DNA of 64,000 nucleotides from Chloroflexota bacterium (GTDB lineage Bacteria > Chloroflexota > Dehalococcoidia > GIF9 > AB-539-J10). The position numbers and the translations under genes were made by a program. Of this stretch, positions 59,653 through 64,000 are shown in pieces (position 1 is the stretch's first letter; each line of letters starts with the position of its first letter). The DNA is taken from NCBI GenBank assembly GCA_013388845.1, contig JACAEN010000011.1, positions 62,001 through 126,000 on the forward strand, written 5' to 3'. The notes beneath the pieces were generated by a model, which worked only from the letters and a program-made list of their open reading frames with translations, was not told the origin of the DNA and made no database searches.

Positions 59653-60219
59653 ATGTCCAAAATTGTTACCGAGGATGTAGGAAAATTCAGCCAGCATAAT
59701 CCCAAAGTAGCTGTTATAGTTACCGCTAGTGCCCGAGGCAAGGATGATGCTATGACCGCTGCCTGGCATAGCTCGATTTCTTTTAAGCCGCCCCTCTATG
59801 GCATTGCTGTTTCACCTAAGCGATTTACTTACCAGCTTATCAGGGAAAGCCGGGAGTTTGGCATTAATTTCATTCCTTTGGAGAAAGCCTCTCTGGCTGC
59901 TGCCATCGGCGGCACTTCTGGACAACAAATGGACAAATTTGAGAGGTTCAATATCAAGAAAGAGAAAGGTTTGAAGACCACAGCACCTATCTTGAAGGAT
60001 GCTTATGCTGCCTACGAATGCAAGCTGGTGGATAGCAAGCCCTATGGTGACCACATCTGGATAGTCGGTGAAGTTGTCGCAGTTCACTTCCTTGAGGAAG
60101 CGTTTACCACGGCGGAGATTCTCGACTTGGATAAGGTAAAGCCGCTCCTTTACCTCGGCTCAGATTTTTATGCTAGCGCGGATAAAACCAGCGTAAGTTT
60201 TATAAAGAGGGGGATTTAG
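59653..60219 (+). CDS. Flavin reductase-like FMN-binding protein
   Basis: A 188-residue split-barrel flavoprotein of the flavoredoxin/HpaC group. FMN-site residues appear in ARGKDDAMTAAWHSSISFKP, GIAVSPKRFTYQLI and FGINFIPLEKA. It may carry electrons or reduce flavin. The next gene, folE, starts at the base after its stop, so they are co-transcribed. Confidence 0.87.
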   Translation: MSKIVTEDVGKFSQHNPKVAVIVTASARGKDDAMTAAWHSSISFKPPLYGIAVSPKRFTYQLIRESREFGINFIPLEKASLAAAIGGTSGQQMDKFERFNIKKEKGLKTTAPILKDAYAAYECKLVDSKPYGDHIWIVGEVVAVHFLEEAFTTAEILDLDKVKPLLYLGSDFYASADKTSVSFIKRGI

Positions 60220-60786
60220 ATGGTTAATCAGGACAAAATCAAACGGGCAATGGCTTCCATAATCGAGGCTATTGGTGAAGACCCTCTTAGGGAGAGCATC
60301 AAGGATACGCCACAGAGGGTGGCTGAGATGTATGCCGAGCTTTTTTCTGGCTTAGATGTCGACCCTAAAACTGAATTAGTGGTGGACTTTGAGGAAGGAT
60401 ATGAGGAGATGGTGATTCTAAGGGATATCCCCTTCTATTCCATGTGTGAGCACCATCTCCTACCATTCTATGGCGTGGCTCATGTCGGCTATATCCCCAG
60501 TCCTGGTGGTAGGGTGGTAGGGGTAAGCAAGCTGGCCAGGGTGGTAGAAATCTGTGCCCGGCGGCCTCAGCTTCAAGAAAGGATGACCCAGCAAATTGCT
60601 GATGCCATCTTCGAAGCACTTCAACCTGAAGGAGTAGCTGTAGTCATTCAAGCCGAGCATTTATGCATGATTATGCGGGGAATAAAAAAGCCCGGAACAA
60701 CTGTGGTAACCTCGTCGGTGAGGGGAACTTTCCGCAGCAAGGTAGCCACTCGTAGTGAATTTCTGTCTTTAATTCAAGGAAAATAG
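60220..60786 (+). CDS. folE: GTP cyclohydrolase I
   Basis: A 188-residue FolE, which opens GTP to 7,8-dihydroneopterin triphosphate, the first step of folate. Zinc ligands are visible in [10 protein letters not shown] and [30 protein letters not shown] and [17 protein letters not shown] complete the family signature. Folate supply fits with the MetF/MetV locus 10 kb away. Confidence 0.95.
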   Translation: MVNQDKIKRAMASIIEAIGEDPLRESIKDTPQRVAEMYAELFSGLDVDPKTELVVDFEEGYEEMVILRDIPFYSMCEHHLLPFYGVAHVGYIPSPGGRVVGVSKLARVVEICARRPQLQERMTQQIADAIFEALQPEGVAVVIQAEHLCMIMRGIKKPGTTVVTSSVRGTFRSKVATRSEFLSLIQGK

Positions 60787-60787
60787 C

Positions 60788-62023
60788 TTATTCGTGCCGC
60801 AAGGACTCGATAGGGTCAAGTCGCGCTGCCCGTACGGCTGGATACAACCCGGAAATAAGTCCGATAAAAATTGACACGCCCGCTGCCAGAGCAATAGCAT
60901 AGATGGGAACTGTGGCAGTAAAGGGAAAACCAGCTTTAGTCGCTACGACAGACATGATTTTCACTATAATCCACCCCAGGCCCACCCCCACGGCACCACC
61001 ACAAAGACCTAGTGTGGCAGCTTCAATGAGGAACTGAACCAGAATATCTCGGCGCTTGGCTCCCACCGCCTTGCGCAAACCAATTTCCCTGATACGCTCG
61101 GTCACTGAAACCAGCATGATATTCATAATACCGATGCCGCCCACAAGCAAAGATATGCCAGCTATGCCCGCCAGGACCAGTTGGATTATGCCTAGCACCT
61201 GAGTAAGCTGCTCTGCTACAGATGCCACACTGATAACTCTGAAGTCATTGCTTTCTCCCTCCCTGATGTTGTGGAGGTCCCGCAAAATATCAATGATTTC
61301 CTGCCTGGCAGATTCCAGCACGTCGCTGCTCTTTGCTTGGACGCTTATTGTATTGACGCTGTCGCCGCGGCTGCCTACCTGTGAAGCTGCCAAAGTAGTA
61401 TAGAAGGTAGATAAAGGAATATAGACCCTCATGTCTTCAAGTCCGAATCCCATTCCCCGGCTTTCTAACACACCGATAACCTGGAATTGACGCCCGCCAA
61501 TCCTTATGCTCTGGCCAATAGGGTCCATCTCGCCGAAAAGGGTCTTGGCTACCTCACTTCCCAGGACAGCTGCCCTGGACTTCCCCCTATAATCGGAATC
61601 GGTAATAAAGGTGCCCCATGCTACCACGTAATTATCCACTACTTCAGCTTCTGGGGTCACCCCAGCAATAATCATGTTGCTGAGGCTTTCTCCCCCGGCT
61701 ACGACCTGGGCATAGGTCTGCGCCGAGGGCGCCACCCTCTCTACAAAGGTAGCATGCCGTGCAATCGCCTGAGCGTCTTCCAAAGTCAGTGTTGTCTGCG
61801 CTCCCAATCCAGCCATGCCCAGTTGGCGAGGCGTAACGTATATCAGGTTAGACCCCAATGTAGCAAAAGCCTGCTCTACTACAGCCGTCTGAGCTCTTCC
61901 CAGAGATAGCACAGCAATGACGGCCGCTACGCCAATCATAATGCCCAGCATGGTCAGGATTGACCTTAGCTTGTTACGAAGCAAAGCCTGTAGCGCAGTA
62001 GAGAAACAATCCCAGAGTTTCAT
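60788..62023 (-). CDS. MacB-like ABC transporter permease
   Basis: A 411-residue permease. One N-terminal helix, a large extracytoplasmic MacB-type domain (residues 45-275) and three C-terminal helices of the FtsX type ([20 protein letters not shown] then [16 protein letters not shown]). These permeases drive export or lipoprotein-like extraction by mechanotransmission. It starts four bases inside the ATPase gene. In a single-membrane cell the likely job is drug, peptide or lipid export. Confidence 0.92.
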   Translation of the reverse strand: MKLWDCFSTALQALLRNKLRSILTMLGIMIGVAAVIAVLSLGRAQTAVVEQAFATLGSNLIYVTPRQLGMAGLGAQTTLTLEDAQAIARHATFVERVAPSAQTYAQVVAGGESLSNMIIAGVTPEAEVVDNYVVAWGTFITDSDYRGKSRAAVLGSEVAKTLFGEMDPIGQSIRIGGRQFQVIGVLESRGMGFGLEDMRVYIPLSTFYTTLAASQVGSRGDSVNTISVQAKSSDVLESARQEIIDILRDLHNIREGESNDFRVISVASVAEQLTQVLGIIQLVLAGIAGISLLVGGIGIMNIMLVSVTERIREIGLRKAVGAKRRDILVQFLIEAATLGLCGGAVGVGLGWIIVKIMSVVATKAGFPFTATVPIYAIALAAGVSIFIGLISGLYPAVRAARLDPIESLRHE

Positions 62024-62682
62024 TCCGTTGCCTCTATCAGACCATCTCGGATTCTAATTGTGCGCTGGGTATAAGCGGCAATATCTCGTTCATGAGTAAC
62101 CAAAACGATGGTCATGCCTTGCTCATTCAATTTCTTAAAAATCTGCATAATTTCCTGGCTAGTTTTGGTGTCAAGGTTGCCTGTGGGCTCATCAGCTAGA
62201 ATAAGAGAGGGATTATTTACCAAGGCTCTAGCAATAGCCACCCTTTGTTGCTCCCCTCCGGCTAGCTCGCTTGGTTTGTGAGTGACCCGATGACCTAGTC
62301 CTACTGCCTCCAGGACTTGTAACGCCCTTTGCCGTCGGTTGCTGACACCACTGTAAATAAGTGGCAGTTCCACGTTAGCTAAAGCTGTGACCCGAGGCAA
62401 TAAGTTGAAGCTTTGGAAGACAAAGCCTATCTTTTTGTTTCTTATCTCAGCTAGTTGATTATCATTAAGCTTGTCTATCGCAATGCCTTCTAAGCGGTAC
62501 TTCCCAGAAGTAGGTTTGTCGAGGCAACCGATGATATTCATCAAGGTGGATTTCCCCGAGCCTGAAGGCCCTATGATGGACACCATCTCCCCTGACTCGA
62601 TGTGGCAGCTAACCCCCCGCAGAGCAGGAATCTCGGTCTGACCCGCTTTATACACTTTGGTTATGTTTTCTAGTTCAATCAT
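62020..62682 (-). CDS. ABC transporter ATP-binding protein (MacB/LolD type)
   Basis: A 220-residue ATPase. Walker A is GPSGSGKST (about residues 38-46), the signature [16 protein letters not shown], Walker [12 protein letters not shown], with a switch His in LVTHERD. ATP-binding partner of the MacB-like permease; the genes overlap by four bases on one side and by eight with the adaptor gene on the other. Confidence 0.94.
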   Translation of the reverse strand: MIELENITKVYKAGQTEIPALRGVSCHIESGEMVSIIGPSGSGKSTLMNIIGCLDKPTSGKYRLEGIAIDKLNDNQLAEIRNKKIGFVFQSFNLLPRVTALANVELPLIYSGVSNRRQRALQVLEAVGLGHRVTHKPSELAGGEQQRVAIARALVNNPSLILADEPTGNLDTKTSQEIMQIFKKLNEQGMTIVLVTHERDIAAYTQRTIRIRDGLIEATE

Positions 62683-63775
62683 TGCCTAAATCAAAAAAGC
62701 TGTATGGCTGCTCCGCAGAAGCAGGTAACACCACCTTTTCCCCCTCCTCCAATCCCGATAGAACTTCAGTATTTGTCCCGTCGGTTAAGCCTAAGGTAAT
62801 TTCCCGTTCCTCAATTTGCCCGTCTACAAGCACTTTAACTATGGGATTTTCCCAGGTCCCTTGAATAGCCTTGTTCGGTATCACCAAAACATCAGTGCGA
62901 CGCTCGATGACCACTTCGGCAGTGGCAGTCATGCCATCTCTGAGCCCTTCGGTGGCATTTTCCGAGGTTATGGTGGTGGCGTAGGACACTATCCCCGCTC
63001 GGTTTGTGCCTATCGGGGAGATGAAGGTCACCTTGCCCTTTACTTCCGTGTCCGGCAAGGCATCTAACGAAATGCTTGCCTCCTGTCCTACTTTCACCGT
63101 GGCGATATCCAATTCATCAATGAAGCCGCTCATCTCTATCTTACTGGTATCAACCAGAAATATTGCGGGGGTGGCCAAGGCCGCTGTCGAGATTTCTTGT
63201 CCTTCAGTTATGCTAACGTCAGCGACCATGCCATCAAAGGGAGCCACTATTACCGCCTTTTCTAGATTGAGCTCCGCCGTTTCCAGGTTAAGTTTTGCTA
63301 TTTCCAGGTTGAGCTTTGCCGCACTCCAGTTCGCTTCGGCTATATTCACCTGTTCCCGAAGCACCTCCTCCTGGGATGGAGTGGGGGCATTTCCCAAGTT
63401 AATCAAAGCGATTTCATATTGTGCTCGGGCTGCCTTGACTTGTGCCTCTGCTATTTTGACCTGCAGCTCAGCCATTTCGACGCTTGAGTCCAGAGACTGG
63501 GCATCGAGTCTGGCTAAGACCTGGCCTTTCGTCACATTGTTTCCCTCCTCGACTAGCACCTCTGCCACTGTACCCGTGACGCCAAACGACAAATACGCTT
63601 TATCGGGCATTACTAAATTGCCATCCACGAAGACTGTCTTGACTATATCGCCGCGAGTAACCACAGCCGTTTCCTGCGGGACAGCTTCACGGCCAGCACG
63701 CCCGCCAAGTACAATGCCGAGTACTACACCAATAACAACTACGCAGACTATTATTAGTATTCGCTTTTTTTTCAT
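62675..63775 (-). CDS. HlyD/MacA-type periplasmic adaptor protein
   Basis: A 366-residue adaptor. One N-terminal helix ([20 protein letters not shown]), a lipoyl/barrel-sandwich half ([20 protein letters not shown]), a coiled-coil hairpin with heptad-like runs ([20 protein letters not shown], residues 150-175), the second lipoyl half ([19 protein letters not shown]) and beta-barrel parts. It is the first gene of the three-gene efflux operon. Confidence 0.92.
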   Translation of the reverse strand: MKKKRILIIVCVVVIGVVLGIVLGGRAGREAVPQETAVVTRGDIVKTVFVDGNLVMPDKAYLSFGVTGTVAEVLVEEGNNVTKGQVLARLDAQSLDSSVEMAELQVKIAEAQVKAARAQYEIALINLGNAPTPSQEEVLREQVNIAEANWSAAKLNLEIAKLNLETAELNLEKAVIVAPFDGMVADVSITEGQEISTAALATPAIFLVDTSKIEMSGFIDELDIATVKVGQEASISLDALPDTEVKGKVTFISPIGTNRAGIVSYATTITSENATEGLRDGMTATAEVVIERRTDVLVIPNKAIQGTWENPIVKVLVDGQIEEREITLGLTDGTNTEVLSGLEEGEKVVLPASAEQPYSFFDLGND

Positions 63776-63813
63776 TTTTCTTTATACCGCCTCTCTATTC
63801 TGGCAAACCGTTT

Positions 63814-63822
63814 ATTATAGCA
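63814..63822 (-). promoter_or_regulatory. Extended -10 promoter of the efflux operon
   Basis: Minus strand TGCTATAAT, 38 bases before the adaptor ATG. No clear -35 box. Confidence 0.5.
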
Positions 63823-63876
63823 GTGGTTTCATAGTTTCGGGTAGGAAGTTAACGCACTATATATTTTGACAGAGCA

Positions 63877-64000
63877 TCAACTGCGCTTGTGTTTATCCTC
63901 TCTAGCAACAGTAGAGGTTTCGCCGCCCCTGATCAACTTGGCAATTTCATCAAGTCTGCTGGTCACGATGTTGAGCAACTTTTCTGCCGCCTCAACCTTG
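63877..64000 (-). CDS. C-terminal end of an unidentified gene (runs off the window)
   Basis: The last 40 codons of a minus-strand frame reading KVEAAEKLLNIVTSRLDEIA then KLIRGGETSTVAREDKHKRS and a TGA stop. It is helical and charged, possibly the tail of a small regulator placed before the efflux operon. Too short to assign. Confidence 0.45.
   Translation of the reverse strand, partial: KVEAAEKLLNIVTSRLDEIAKLIRGGETSTVAREDKHKRS

Noticed and set aside
63006-63869. 287-residue plus-strand open frame
   Set aside because: It is the exact antisense of the adaptor gene's coiled-coil region; its Ser/Ala/Thr repeats are the shadow of the heptads. The minus-strand protein has clear domains and a promoter.
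1-64000. CRISPR array, phage genes, transposase or rRNA operon
   Set aside because: No regularly spaced direct repeats, no Cas-, phage- or transposase-like proteins and no rRNA sequence were seen on either strand.

Overview
The window looks like a chromosomal segment of an anaerobic, single-membrane bacterium of the Chloroflexota, most likely class Dehalococcoidia. This is inferred from gene content and style, not from a search: a short YidC without a periplasmic domain, a GuaB3-type IMP dehydrogenase, a MetF/MetV methylene-tetrahydrofolate reductase locus, many heterodisulfide-reductase-like (Hdr) iron-sulfur proteins, frequent TTG/GTG starts, and repeated use of extended -10 promoters (TGnTATAAT).

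Region 1 (1-15.1 kb) is housekeeping. A minus-strand run carries rpsF-ssb-rpsR-rpmH-rnpA-yidD-(beta-propeller lipoprotein)-yidC-jag-ileS. A plus-strand run carries thiL-tsaE-tsaB, a thioesterase-HAD fusion and ndk. These are followed by rsfS, ftsH, metG, a zinc-ribbon protein, rsmI and guaB3.

Region 2 (15.1-27.4 kb) holds a LysE exporter, an unrecognised barrel-like protein and a tRNA-Thr, then an 11-gene minus-strand locus read from one promoter at about 27.28 kb. That locus has an HdrD-like, an HdrA-like and an HdrB/D-like protein, a truncated Hdr remnant, two tiny proteins, a methyltransferase, two tandem radical SAM proteins with the cysteine layout of the tetraether-synthase/TrsS superfamily, a PaaK-like CoA ligase and an organic-acid-type MFS transporter. 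It reads as an uncharacterised pathway in which an acid is imported, activated to a CoA ester and modified by radical and methyl-transfer chemistry with electrons from the Hdr proteins. A second tRNA-Thr lies upstream.

Region 3 (27.5-39.3 kb) is a mixed accessory stretch: a metallo-beta-lactamase (MBL) fold hydrolase, a J-domain protein, an SplB-like radical SAM protein, a CrtI-like flavoprotein, an AlkD glycosylase, a secreted caspase-like peptidase, a SemiSWEET, an NAD(P)-binding protein, a secreted serpin, and an ECF sigma factor paired with a membrane-anchored beta-propeller protein.

Region 4 (39.8-51.5 kb) begins with a GAF histidine kinase, a NarL-type regulator and a two-receiver protein with a degenerate first receiver. 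It continues with a NuoG/FdhA-like subunit (catalytic Cys/Sec replaced by Tyr), NuoE, a NuoF-GltD fusion, MetV and MetF. This looks like a soluble NAD(P)H-driven methylene-THF reductase complex of the Wood-Ljungdahl methyl branch.

Region 5 (51.5-55.9 kb) is about 4.3 kb, looks G+C-richer than its surroundings, and is bounded by a 43-bp near-identical repeat of the 3' half of tRNA-Pro. It carries a DAHP synthase, an MBL hydrolase and a GlcD-like flavoprotein, and looks like a small decayed integrative island.

Region 6 (55.9-64 kb) holds a PpiC-type foldase, hom, thrC, a flavin reductase, folE and a MacAB-like efflux operon, and ends in a partial gene.
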